Position numbers and translations under genes: made by a program. From assembly GCF_002256285.1 (NCBI RefSeq), contig NZ_NKJE01000009.1, forward strand, positions 1 to 64,000: a DNA stretch of 64,000 nucleotides, read 5' to 3'. The notes below the pieces were generated by a model that saw only the letters and a list, made by a program, of their open reading frames with translations, was not told the origin of the DNA and did not search any database. Shown one piece after another: positions 12,465 through 18,903 of the stretch (the first letter of the stretch is position 1; every line of letters starts with the position of its first letter). This DNA is from Flavobacterium sp. BFFFF1 (GTDB lineage Bacteria; Bacteroidota; Bacteroidia; Flavobacteriales; Flavobacteriaceae).

Positions 12465-12959
12465 TTAAGCTGCTTCTTCGTCTTTAAACTGGTTCTTAAG
12501 AGCTGAAATAACTCTTTGAGCAGGTGACTGAAGCAATCCGATGATTTCGCCGATAACTTCTTCTTTGGATTTCAATGATGCCAATGATTCCAATAAGTTG
12601 TCACCGATATAGATTTCGGAATTAATGTAAGCTCCTTTGAGGATTGGTTTGTCCGATTTTTTACGGAATTCCTTGATGATCTTTGCAGGTGCGTTAGCAG
12701 TTTCTGAAAGAAGGATCGAGGTGTTTCCTTTTAAAATGGTAGCCAGGTCTCCGTAGTTGTTGTCTGATGCTTCCATTGCTTTTTCAAGCAAAGTGTTTTT
12801 TACTACCTCCAATTTGATTCCGGCTTTAAAGCAAGCCCTTCTCAGGTTCGAAGTCGTTTCAGCATCCAGTCCTGAAATATCTGCCATATACACGGTATTG
12901 CTACCGGCTAACTGTGCAGTTAAATTTTCAATTGCGATTGATTTTTCTTCTCTAGTCAT
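12465..12959 (-). CDS. rplJ: 50S ribosomal protein L10
   Basis: Ribosomal protein uL10, 164 residues, the base of the stalk. It binds 23S rRNA through its N-terminal domain (residues 1-130) and carries bL12 dimers on its C-terminal helix (LQSPAQRVISALKNQF). It starts at ATG 12959, 19 bases after rplA. In many bacteria L10, with L12, represses its own mRNA; the short spacer here leaves little room for a large leader, and I cannot identify the regulatory site. Confidence 0.98.
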   Translation of the reverse strand: MTREEKSIAIENLTAQLAGSNTVYMADISGLDAETTSNLRRACFKAGIKLEVVKNTLLEKAMEASDNNYGDLATILKGNTSILLSETANAPAKIIKEFRKKSDKPILKGAYINSEIYIGDNLLESLASLKSKEEVIGEIIGLLQSPAQRVISALKNQFKDEEAA

Positions 12960-12978
12960 ATTAAAAATTTTTTACTGC

Positions 12979-13668
12979 TTATACTGCTTTGGAATCAAGG
13001 GCAATCGCAGGACTCATTGTACTTGACAAGTGAATGCTTTTGATGTATTGTCCTTTTGCCGCAGTTGGCTTCAGTTTAATTAATGTTTGAATAATTTCGT
13101 GCGCATTGTCCACGATTTGCTCTGCACTGAAAGAAACCCTTCCAATACCAGCGTGCACAATACCTGTTTTGTCTACTTTGAAATCAATCTTACCGGCTTT
13201 TACTTCAGCTACAGCTTTCGCTACATCCATGGTAACCGTTCCGGTTTTTGGGTTTGGCATCAAGCCTCTTGGTCCAAGGATACGTCCTAATGGTCCCAAT
13301 TTACCCATTACAGCAGGCATGGTGATGATGACATCAATATCCGTCCAGCCGTCTTTGATTTTTTGCAAGTAATCATCTAAACCTACGTGGTCTGCACCAG
13401 CAGCTTTAGCTTCCGCTTCTTTGTCCGGAGTGACAAGGGCAAGAACCCTTACATCTTTACCGGTACCGTGTGGCAATGTAACCACACCTCTTACCATTTG
13501 ATTCGCTTTTCTTGGATCTACACCCAATTTTACTGCGATATCCACAGACTCATCAAATTTTGCAGAAGCGATTACTTTAACCAATGCAGAAGCATCTTTT
13601 AAAGAATACAATTTGTTCTTCTCAATCTTTGAAGCAGCCTCTTTTTGCTTTTTTGTCAATTTTGCCAT
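12979..13668 (-). CDS. rplA: 50S ribosomal protein L1
   Basis: Ribosomal protein uL1, 229 residues, full family length, which forms the mobile L1 stalk that guides deacylated tRNA out of the E site. The conserved signature is visible near residues 120-150 ([20 protein letters not shown] followed by [10 protein letters not shown]). It starts at ATG 13668, three bases after the rplK stop, so the two are very likely translated together. Confidence 0.98.
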   Translation of the reverse strand: MAKLTKKQKEAASKIEKNKLYSLKDASALVKVIASAKFDESVDIAVKLGVDPRKANQMVRGVVTLPHGTGKDVRVLALVTPDKEAEAKAAGADHVGLDDYLQKIKDGWTDIDVIITMPAVMGKLGPLGRILGPRGLMPNPKTGTVTMDVAKAVAEVKAGKIDFKVDKTGIVHAGIGRVSFSAEQIVDNAHEIIQTLIKLKPTAAKGQYIKSIHLSSTMSPAIALDSKAV

Positions 13669-13671
13669 GTC

Positions 13672-14118
13672 TTAAGCTTTTTTTAGAGGAGATTCTCCCG
13701 ATACAGTTATACCCATAGATCTTGCTGTACCAGCGATCATACTCATAGCAGACTCCATTGTGAATGCATTTAAATCAGCCATCTTATCTTCAGCGATAGC
13801 TTTGATTTGGTCCCAGGTTACGCTAGCAACCTTCTTACGGTTTGGTTCACCAGAACCGGACTTCAGCTTTGCAGCTTCCATTAACTGGACAGCAGCAGGA
13901 GGAGTTTTTACGACAAAATCGAATGATTTGTCTTTATACACAGTGATTTGCACTGGGCATACTTTGCCGGCTTTATCCTGGGTTCTTGCATTAAATTGTT
14001 TGCAGAATTCCATGATGTTTACACCAGCAGCTCCAAGAGCAGGTCCTACCGGTGGCGATGGATTCGCGGCACCTCCCTTAACTTGTAGTTTAACTACTTT
14101 ACTAATCTCTTTAGCCAT
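13672..14118 (-). CDS. rplK: 50S ribosomal protein L11
   Basis: Ribosomal protein uL11, 148 residues, slightly longer than the Escherichia coli protein. It binds the GTPase-associated region of 23S rRNA and is needed for stringent-response sensing. The N-terminal domain has the proline-rich signature [20 protein letters not shown] (residues about 19-38) and the C-terminal RNA-binding domain ends [13 protein letters not shown]. It follows nusG after a 67-base spacer and leads the rplKAJL-rpoBC series. Confidence 0.98.
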   Translation of the reverse strand: MAKEISKVVKLQVKGGAANPSPPVGPALGAAGVNIMEFCKQFNARTQDKAGKVCPVQITVYKDKSFDFVVKTPPAAVQLMEAAKLKSGSGEPNRKKVASVTWDQIKAIAEDKMADLNAFTMESAMSMIAGTARSMGITVSGESPLKKA

Positions 14119-14185
14119 TGTTTTTAAAAATTTGCAATTCCCTGTGGAAGCAGGATCATGCGGTTATATATAATAGTGTAACAAA

Positions 14186-14737
14186 TTATACTTTTTCAAC
14201 CTGCATAAAGCTAAGTTCTAATGGTGTTTTTCTTCCGAAGATTTTCACCATTACCTCAAGCTTACGCTTTTCGTCATTTATTTTTTCAACTGTTCCATTG
14301 AAACCGTTGAATGGGCCGTCAATGACTTTGACTGTTTCCCCTACATTGAATGGGATCGCATGAGAATCGGTTTTCACTGCCAATTCATCTACTTTTCCAA
14401 GCATTCTGTTTACCTCTGACATTCTCAAAGGCACAGGGTCACCATTTTTAACTTCGCCTAAAAAACCGATAACGCTTGTTATGGACTTGATAATGTGCGG
14501 AATTTCACCGGTAAGGTTGGCTTCAATCATGACATAACCAGGAAAATAAACTTTGTCCTTTGTTATCTTTTTACCGTCTCTTACCTGTACTATTTTTTCG
14601 GTAGGCACAAGGACCTGAGAAATATAGTCGGCCATACCAAGCCTGTTAATTTCAGTCTCGATATAGTTTTTTACTTTATTCTCTTGCCCGCTTACCGCCC
14701 TGACAACGTACCATTTTTTCACATTATTTTCTGACAT
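14186..14737 (-). CDS. nusG: Transcription termination/antitermination factor NusG
   Basis: NusG, 183 residues, couples RNA polymerase to Rho and the ribosome. The N-terminal NGN domain begins KKWYVVRAVSGQENKVKNYI, and the C-terminal KOW domain is visible as VGETVKVIDGPFNGFNGTVE. I choose ATG 14737; the open frame starts six bases earlier at a TTG (14743), which is a poorer start. It follows secE by 14 bases, the widely conserved secE-nusG pair. Confidence 0.97.
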   Translation of the reverse strand: MSENNVKKWYVVRAVSGQENKVKNYIETEINRLGMADYISQVLVPTEKIVQVRDGKKITKDKVYFPGYVMIEANLTGEIPHIIKSITSVIGFLGEVKNGDPVPLRMSEVNRMLGKVDELAVKTDSHAIPFNVGETVKVIDGPFNGFNGTVEKINDEKRKLEVMVKIFGRKTPLELSFMQVEKV

Positions 14738-14751
14738 CGCCAAAGTATTAA

Positions 14752-14943
14752 TTATTTAATGTAGCTGAAAAATCCAGCCAATGCTTTTGCGAAAACTTCG
14801 TCAACTCCCCATGTCGCTAGGGAAAACAAAACAGAAAAAACAGCAACTACAACAGTAAGGCGTTGTACTTCTGCCCATTCCGGCCAGGTTACGTTAGTTT
14901 TTAACTCTTCAAACGCTTCTGATATATAATTGAATACTTTCAT
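14752..14943 (-). CDS. secE: Preprotein translocase subunit SecE
   Basis: SecE, 63 residues, a single-membrane-span clamp for SecY in the protein-export channel. The short amphipathic helix (EAFEELKTNVTWPEWAEVQR) holds the conserved TWP motif, and one hydrophobic span follows (LTVVVAVFSVLFSLATWGVD). The frame is open for 17 further codons upstream, but these overlap tRNA-Trp; the ATG at 14943 gives the standard short form and is the start I use. It lies just after tRNA-Trp and before nusG. Confidence 0.96.
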   Translation of the reverse strand: MKVFNYISEAFEELKTNVTWPEWAEVQRLTVVVAVFSVLFSLATWGVDEVFAKALAGFFSYIK

Positions 14944-14964
14944 TATAATTTTGTTTTTTAATTG

Positions 14965-15035
14965 CACGGGCGGAGGGATTCGAACCCCCATCAACGGTTT
15001 TGGAGACCGCTATTCTACCCTTGAACTACGCCCGT
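14965..15035 (-). tRNA. tRNA-Trp (anticodon CCA)
   Basis: The acceptor arm ACGGGCG pairs with CGCCCGT and the discriminator is G. The anticodon loop lies in GCGGTCTCCAAAACCG, giving CCA, and the T-arm shows GGTTCGAATCC. CCA is not clearly encoded. It sits between tuf and secE, the usual bacterial position. Confidence 0.96.
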
Positions 15036-15040
15036 TTATT

Positions 15041-15073
15041 AAAAACCAGCAGCATCGGGAGACGCTGCTGGTT
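15041..15073 (-). terminator. Intrinsic terminator after tuf
   Basis: On the minus strand AACCAGCAGC pairs with GCTGCTGGTT (10 perfect pairs, 10-base loop), followed by T5. It lies between tuf and tRNA-Trp and may set partial read-through into secE-nusG. Confidence 0.85.
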
Positions 15074-15094
15074 CTATAAAAATGTTTAGAATAA

Positions 15095-16288
15095 TTATTC
15101 TGTGATTTCAGTTACCTGACCAGCACCTACTGTTCTACCACCTTCACGGATAGCGAAACGTAGACCTACGCTCATTGCGATTGGGCTTAAAAGTACTACA
15201 TCGATAGTCAAGTTATCCCCAGGCATAACCATCTCTACACCTGCAGGCAATGAAATGATACCTGTTACGTCAGTTGTACGAACGTAAAATTGTGGACGAT
15301 AGTTATTGTGGAATGGCGTGTGACGACCACCTTCTTCTTTTTTCAGGATATAAACCTCTGCTTTAAATTTAGCATGTGGTTTAACTGAACCTGGCTTAAT
15401 GATAACCATACCTCTTTTGATATCGGCTTTATCGATACCTCTCAAAAGAAGACCTACGTTATCTCCAGCTTCTCCACGGTCAAGGATTTTACGGAACATC
15501 TCAACTCCAGTAATGGTAGAAGTCAATTTGTCTGCACCCATACCGATGATTTCAACTGCATCACCTGTGTTAGCGATACCTGTTTCGATACGACCTGTTG
15601 CAACAGTTCCACGACCTGTGATGGTGAAAACGTCTTCAACTGGCATAAGGAATGGCTTAGCTACGTCACGAACTGGCTCTTCGATCCAGTTGTCAACCGC
15701 TTCCATCAATTCAAGAATTTTAGGAACCCATGTAGCATCTCCGTTCAATCCACCTAAAGCAGATCCCTGGATAACTGGTCCATTGTCTCCATCATATTCG
15801 TAGAAAGACAAAAGGTCACGGATTTCCATTTCAACAAGCTCTAAAAGCTCAGCATCGTCAACCATATCCACTTTGTTCATGAATACAACGATTCTTGGAA
15901 TACCAACCTGACGTCCTAAAAGGATGTGCTCACGTGTTTGTGGCATTGGACCATCTGTTGCAGCAACCACAAGGATAGCACCGTCCATTTGGGCAGCACC
16001 AGTAACCATGTTCTTTACGTAATCCGCGTGACCTGGACAGTCTACGTGAGCGTAGTGACGGTTAGCTGTTTCATATTCTACGTGTGAAGTATTAATAGTA
16101 ATACCTCTTTCTTTTTCCTCAGGTGCATTATCAATCTGGTCGAAAGATTTAGCAGCAGTTTTAGAAAAACCAGCTTCAGCCATTACTTTAGTAATAGCAG
16201 CAGTCAAAGTAGTTTTCCCGTGATCCACGTGTCCAATAGTACCGATATTTAAGTGCGGTTTGGAACGATTAAAATTCTCTTTTGCCAT
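15095..16288 (-). CDS. tuf: Elongation factor Tu
   Basis: EF-Tu, 397 residues, delivers aminoacyl-tRNA to the ribosome as a GTP complex. G1 is GHVDHGKT (residues 19-26), the switch II region reads [12 protein letters not shown], and G4 is NKVD. Domains 2 and 3 are complete, ending [10 protein letters not shown]. It starts at ATG 16288. Only one tuf copy is visible here. It is embedded in tRNA genes (Thr before, Trp after), which is common in bacteria, and codon use is strongly biased as expected for a very highly expressed gene. Confidence 0.99.
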   Translation of the reverse strand: MAKENFNRSKPHLNIGTIGHVDHGKTTLTAAITKVMAEAGFSKTAAKSFDQIDNAPEEKERGITINTSHVEYETANRHYAHVDCPGHADYVKNMVTGAAQMDGAILVVAATDGPMPQTREHILLGRQVGIPRIVVFMNKVDMVDDAELLELVEMEIRDLLSFYEYDGDNGPVIQGSALGGLNGDATWVPKILELMEAVDNWIEEPVRDVAKPFLMPVEDVFTITGRGTVATGRIETGIANTGDAVEIIGMGADKLTSTITGVEMFRKILDRGEAGDNVGLLLRGIDKADIKRGMVIIKPGSVKPHAKFKAEVYILKKEEGGRHTPFHNNYRPQFYVRTTDVTGIISLPAGVEMVMPGDNLTIDVVLLSPIAMSVGLRFAIREGGRTVGAGQVTEITE

Positions 16289-16341
16289 TTTACTTAATTT
16301 TTAATCTTAGTTATATATTAGTGTTCAATTATACTAAATTG

Positions 16342-16413
16342 AGCCAATGACGGGAATTGAACCCGTGACCTCTTCCTTACCAAGGAAGCACTCTACCCCT
16401 GAGCTACACCGGC
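16342..16413 (-). tRNA. tRNA-Thr (anticodon GGT)
   Basis: The acceptor GCCGGTG pairs with CATTGGC (two G-U pairs). The anticodon stem-loop CTTCCTTGGTAAGGAAG gives GGT, and the T-arm reads GGGTTCAATTCCC. It lies immediately before tuf. Confidence 0.96.
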
Positions 16414-16633
16414 GGATATAATTAGTAATTGACAATTGACAATTAATAATTATTTATTAACTCCTAAGGATAGACCTTATGGTTTTTGATTCCAAAGCCT
16501 TAATTTGATTTGACTCCCACAGGATTACCTCGCTGTCGCTCGGTGATCCGTCAGGGGGGAACCCTTAACAAATTTTCGCTTTCATCAACTTACGAAAGCA
16601 AAGCTTTCGACGTTGTCTCAATCAAAAATTTTG
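16414..16633. other. Spacer between tRNA-Tyr and tRNA-Thr(GGT), with hairpins and no tRNA-Gly
   Basis: Many bacteria have tRNA-Gly at this place in the Thr-Tyr-Gly-Thr-tuf cluster, but no cloverleaf is visible here. The spacer holds an AT repeat (AATTGACAATTGACAATT, from about 16427), an imperfect hairpin (GGATTACCTCGC...GCTCGGTGATCC, 16522-16549) and a perfect 7-bp hairpin CGAAAGC-AAA-GCTTTCG (16593-16609). The inserted sequence must be transcribed if tuf is read from the promoter upstream of the tRNAs. Confidence 0.6.
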
Positions 16634-16714
16634 TGGGGAGAGCAGGATTCGAACCTGCGAAGTTCTCACAGCAGATTTACAGTCTGCCCTCGTTGGCCGC
16701 TTGAGTATCTCCCC
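16634..16714 (-). tRNA. tRNA-Tyr (anticodon GTA)
   Basis: The acceptor GGGGAGA pairs with TCTCCCC, the anticodon arm CAGACTGTAAATCTG gives GTA, and there is a long class II variable arm, as expected for tRNA-Tyr. The T-arm is CAGGTTCGAATCCTG. Confidence 0.96.
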
Positions 16715-16823
16715 GGTATTTTCAATATTCAATGAACTTGTTACTTTAAATTTTAAACGTTAAATTTTGAATGAAAACGGGCCATTTAAAATTTACAATT
16801 CAGCATTTAAAATAACTTTTCTG

Positions 16824-16897
16824 AGCCGATAGAGGGACTCGAACCCACGACCTGCTGATTACAAATCAGCTGCTCTAGCCAACTGAGCTACACCGGC
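16824..16897 (-). tRNA. tRNA-Thr (anticodon TGT)
   Basis: The acceptor GCCGGTG pairs with TATCGGC, and the anticodon arm CTGATTTGTAATCAG gives TGT. The T-arm reads GGGTTCGAGTCCC. It is the first gene of the tRNA-tuf transcript. Confidence 0.96.
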
Positions 16898-16908
16898 ATT
16901 AACAATAA

Positions 16909-16935
16909 AAAAAGTCCGCTATTTCTAACGGACTG
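16909..16935 (-). terminator. Terminator after hpf
   Basis: On the minus strand AGTCCG...CGGACT (16913-16934) is followed by a run of seven Ts (A-run at 16907-16913 on the plus strand). It directly follows, and partly overlaps, the start of the tRNA-tuf transcript. Confidence 0.75.
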
Positions 16936-16966
16936 CAAATGTATATGTTTTTGTTTGTTAATCAAA
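16936..16966 (-). promoter_or_regulatory. Promoter of the tRNA-Thr/Tyr/Thr-tuf operon
   Basis: On the minus strand TTTG (16966-16963), a 19-base spacer and TACATTTG (16943-16936) match the Bacteroidota primary-sigma consensus TTTG-N19-TAnnTTTG exactly. The first downstream gene is tRNA-Thr(TGT) at 16897. Confidence 0.85.
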
Positions 16967-16990
16967 ACATTTTTTTGAAAAAAAATAAGA

Positions 16991-17293
16991 TTAACTAAAT
17001 GTTCGTATTTTCTCTTTTCGTTTTACCAATAATCTTTCAGCGGCTTCTACTGATAGGTCCATCGCTTCCTCAAAAGTTTTACACTGTTTCTTGACGACAA
17101 ATTCATCGCCAGGAACATGTATCTTCAATTCTGCTATCTTGTTTTCCTTATCACTTGTTTTTTCAACTTTCAAAAAAACGTCAGACGAAACCACCTTGTC
17201 ATAATACTTCTCCAGTTTGTCCATTCTTTCCTGAATGAAATCTACCAGTTTTCTGTCAACAGTAAAGTTAACTGCATGAACATTTACCTTCAT
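16991..17293 (-). CDS. hpf: Ribosome hibernation-promoting factor, short HPF/RaiA family
   Basis: This 100-residue protein of the HPF/RaiA (sigma-54 modulation) family binds idle ribosomes near the decoding centre. The family core is visible: MKVNVHAVNFTVDRKLVDFI, a central helix KLEKYYDKVV, and a basic C-terminus VEAAERLLVKRKEKIRTFS. It lacks the long-HPF dimerisation domain. I use ATG 17293; the open frame extends two codons to a TTG. It follows xerC after 34 bases and probably shares its transcript, ending at the hairpin at 16909-16935. Confidence 0.93.
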   Translation of the reverse strand: MKVNVHAVNFTVDRKLVDFIQERMDKLEKYYDKVVSSDVFLKVEKTSDKENKIAELKIHVPGDEFVVKKQCKTFEEAMDLSVEAAERLLVKRKEKIRTFS

Positions 17294-17327
17294 AATCAAA
17301 ATTTTATATGGTTAAACATTGTCAGGA

Positions 17328-18224
17328 TTACTTCTGGTTCCTTGGATGCGCGTCACCATACACTTTCTTAAGCTCTGCCAAACTATTGTGTGTGTAAACT
17401 TGTGTCGACGCAAGGCTGGAATGACCAAGTAATTCCTTGACTGAATTCAGGTCGGCCCCGTTGTTCAGTAAATGGGTCGCAAATGTATGTCTGAGGATGT
17501 GCGGACTCTTTTTTACCTTTTCGGAGACATTACTAAAGTAGTTATTTATTAATCGATACACAAGTGAATCGTTCATTTTAATGCCTTTTAACGTAATGAA
17601 GAAATATTCGGAATCCTTAATTACTTCTAAATTAGCGCGTTCCTTTATGTAGATATGGAGTTGTTGTGAAATAATTGGCAAAATCGGGATAATGCGTTCC
17701 TTATTCCTTTTGCCTAGTACTTTTATAGTTCCCGTGGAAAAATCAATATGCTGCGTCTTTAAACCGATCAATTCCGCCCGCCGGATTCCCGTAGTGTAAA
17801 AAAGATCAATGACCAGCCTGTCGCGCAGGCCCTCAAATCCGTCCGGATACTGGATGTGGTTTAATACGTTGTCTAGCTCTTTTTCGGAGAACGGAATTTG
17901 GAGTTTTTTTGGTGTTTTTAAGGCTTTGTGCTTCAACAACGGACTCGAATCAATCTCCCGTGTCTTGAGCAGGAATTTATAAAAGGCCTTGAGTGATGAA
18001 ACTTTCCGGTTCACCGAGCTGTTAGAGATTCCTGAATCCACGAGCGAAACGATCCAATTGCGAATCTGGCTGTAATTGACGTCGGTTAAATCATGCTGGT
18101 CAAAAGTGGCACTTAGGAATTCAGCGAACGATTCCAGGTCACGCGCATAAGCCAATAGGGTATGGGGCGAACAATTCCGCTCCTTTGACAAATAATCATT
18201 GAACGCCTGCTGAAGTTTGGACAT
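17328..18224 (-). CDS. xerC: Tyrosine recombinase XerC-like
   Basis: A 298-residue tyrosine recombinase of the XerC/XerD family, which resolves chromosome dimers at dif. The SAM-like N-terminal DNA-binding domain covers about residues 1-90 and the catalytic domain 105-298. The catalytic set is complete: Arg148 (GIRRAEL), Lys172, His242 and Arg245 (HILRH), His268 (LGH) and nucleophile Tyr277 (QVYTHN). Its ATG follows the rpsU terminator directly. The genomic setting (rpsU-xerC-hpf-tRNA-tuf) is that of a housekeeping gene, not of an integrase next to a mobile element. Whether it is the XerC or the XerD partner cannot be decided here. Confidence 0.93.
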   Translation of the reverse strand: MSKLQQAFNDYLSKERNCSPHTLLAYARDLESFAEFLSATFDQHDLTDVNYSQIRNWIVSLVDSGISNSSVNRKVSSLKAFYKFLLKTREIDSSPLLKHKALKTPKKLQIPFSEKELDNVLNHIQYPDGFEGLRDRLVIDLFYTTGIRRAELIGLKTQHIDFSTGTIKVLGKRNKERIIPILPIISQQLHIYIKERANLEVIKDSEYFFITLKGIKMNDSLVYRLINNYFSNVSEKVKKSPHILRHTFATHLLNNGADLNSVKELLGHSSLASTQVYTHNSLAELKKVYGDAHPRNQK

Positions 18225-18272
18225 AAAAAAACCGCTAGCCTCAAAAGTATAAAACTTCGCTGACTAACGGTT
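18225..18272 (-). terminator. rpsU terminator whose loop carries the xerC promoter -7 box
   Basis: On the minus strand AACCGTTAG (18272-18264) pairs with CTAGCGGTT (18238-18230, one G-U pair), followed by a T-run ending at the xerC ATG. The loop contains TACTTTTG (18249-18242), a match to TAnnTTTG, which would start xerC transcription inside the second half of the hairpin. Confidence 0.75.
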
Positions 18273-18294
18273 GTATTGCTGCAGAAATAACTGC

Positions 18295-18489
18295 TTAGTT
18301 TTCCAGATTGTCTCTCATGTTCTGGATGTAAGCCGCTTTCTGGATTTTCATCCTGTGCGTTACAGAAGGTTTGATGAATGCTTGTCTTGCGCGCAACTGG
18401 CGTACAGTTCCGGTCTTGTCAAACTTTCTTTTATAGCGCTTTAATGCTCTATCGATATTTTCTCCGTCTTTAATTGGTATAATTAACAT
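18295..18489 (-). CDS. rpsU: 30S ribosomal protein S21
   Basis: Ribosomal protein bS21, 64 residues, a small basic protein by the 3' end of 16S rRNA. The family pattern is clear (IPIKDGENIDRALKRYKRKF, then KTGTVRQLRARQAF). In Flavobacteriia bS21 helps to hide the anti-Shine-Dalgarno sequence of 16S rRNA, and rpsU is known as one of the few genes keeping a strong Shine-Dalgarno site. That site is present here (AGGAGGT at 18505-18499, 9 bases before the ATG), which fits autoregulation by bS21 level. It has its own promoter and terminator. Confidence 0.97.
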   Translation of the reverse strand: MLIIPIKDGENIDRALKRYKRKFDKTGTVRQLRARQAFIKPSVTHRMKIQKAAYIQNMRDNLEN

Positions 18490-18498
18490 AATATAGAC

Positions 18499-18548
18499 AC
18501 CTCCTCTCGTTAAGGGTGCAAAGGTAAAAATTAATTAACAATTAGCAA
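18499..18548 (-). promoter_or_regulatory. rpsU promoter and strong Shine-Dalgarno site
   Basis: On the minus strand there is TTG (18548-18546), a 19-base spacer and TACCTTTG (18526-18519). Downstream lies AGGAGGT (18505-18499) within GAGAGGAGGTG, a near-perfect anti-SD complement. No other gene in the window that I checked has a comparable site. Confidence 0.85.
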
Positions 18549-18618
18549 TTAATAATTAATAATTTTTCGCCAGTAGGCAATATTAATTAGCTAATTATTC
18601 ATTCTTAATTATTAATTG
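18546..18618. repeat. AT-rich inverted repeat
   Basis: CAATTAATAATTAA (18546-18559) is repeated inverted as TTAATTATTAATTG (18605-18618). Its first 13 bases also occur at 16440-16452 in the tRNA spacer. It has the look of a simple dispersed spacer repeat. Confidence 0.6.
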
Positions 18619-18670
18619 ATTGTGGCGTGCCGCTGGCCGGAAATTCTCTAAGTGTCCGAAATTTTTCCAG

Positions 18671-18777
18671 GCCATCGTCGGGCTGTACGCTGCAATCTTT
18701 TTTATTTGTCGCGCTCAGCGCAGTCGGAGCGCTTCTTCAAAATAAAAAAAGGATTTCCGCTGCCATCCCTCACGCAG
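18671..18777 (+). repeat. Dispersed structured intergenic element, copy A
   Basis: The core CGGGCTGTACGCTG is followed by a T-rich strand, an inner hairpin (GCGCTC...GAGCGC), a matching A-rich strand, then GGATTTCCGCTGCCATCC. It shares order and sequence with copies at 42163-42288 (plus) and 25829-25914 (minus). Open frames across it are short and not conserved between copies, so I read it as a structured repeat and not a gene. Confidence 0.6.
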
Positions 18778-18788
18778 AAGAAAGAGAA

Positions 18789-18882
18789 AAGAGCCAAGAC
18801 CGCTTCGCTGAAAGAAGAAAGACAAAAAATGACTAAGTTTTATCTTTTCTGTACTTCTTTCAGCGAAGCGGTCTTGGCTCTT
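18789..18882 (-). terminator. 29-bp perfect inverted repeat downstream of the acyl-CoA dehydrogenase gene
   Basis: The left arm 18789-18817 and right arm 18854-18882 are perfect reverse complements (AAGAGCCAAGACCGCTTCGC and so on), with a 36-base AT-rich loop. On the minus strand it ends in GGCTCTTTTCTC, so it can terminate the acyl-CoA dehydrogenase transcript. Part of the arm (GACCGCTT-GCTG) is also present once more next to it, directly repeated, at about 18886-18898. Confidence 0.75.
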
Positions 18883-18903
18883 GCAGCAAAGCGGTCTTTT
18901 TTC

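Noticed and set aside
14944..14994. Upstream extension of secE
   Set aside because: The extra codons lie within tRNA-Trp and do not resemble SecE.
17328..18224. Tyrosine recombinase as sign of an integrated element
   Set aside because: Neighbours (rpsU, hpf, tRNA-tuf) are the usual housekeeping setting; no att-like repeats at the tRNA ends and no phage genes.
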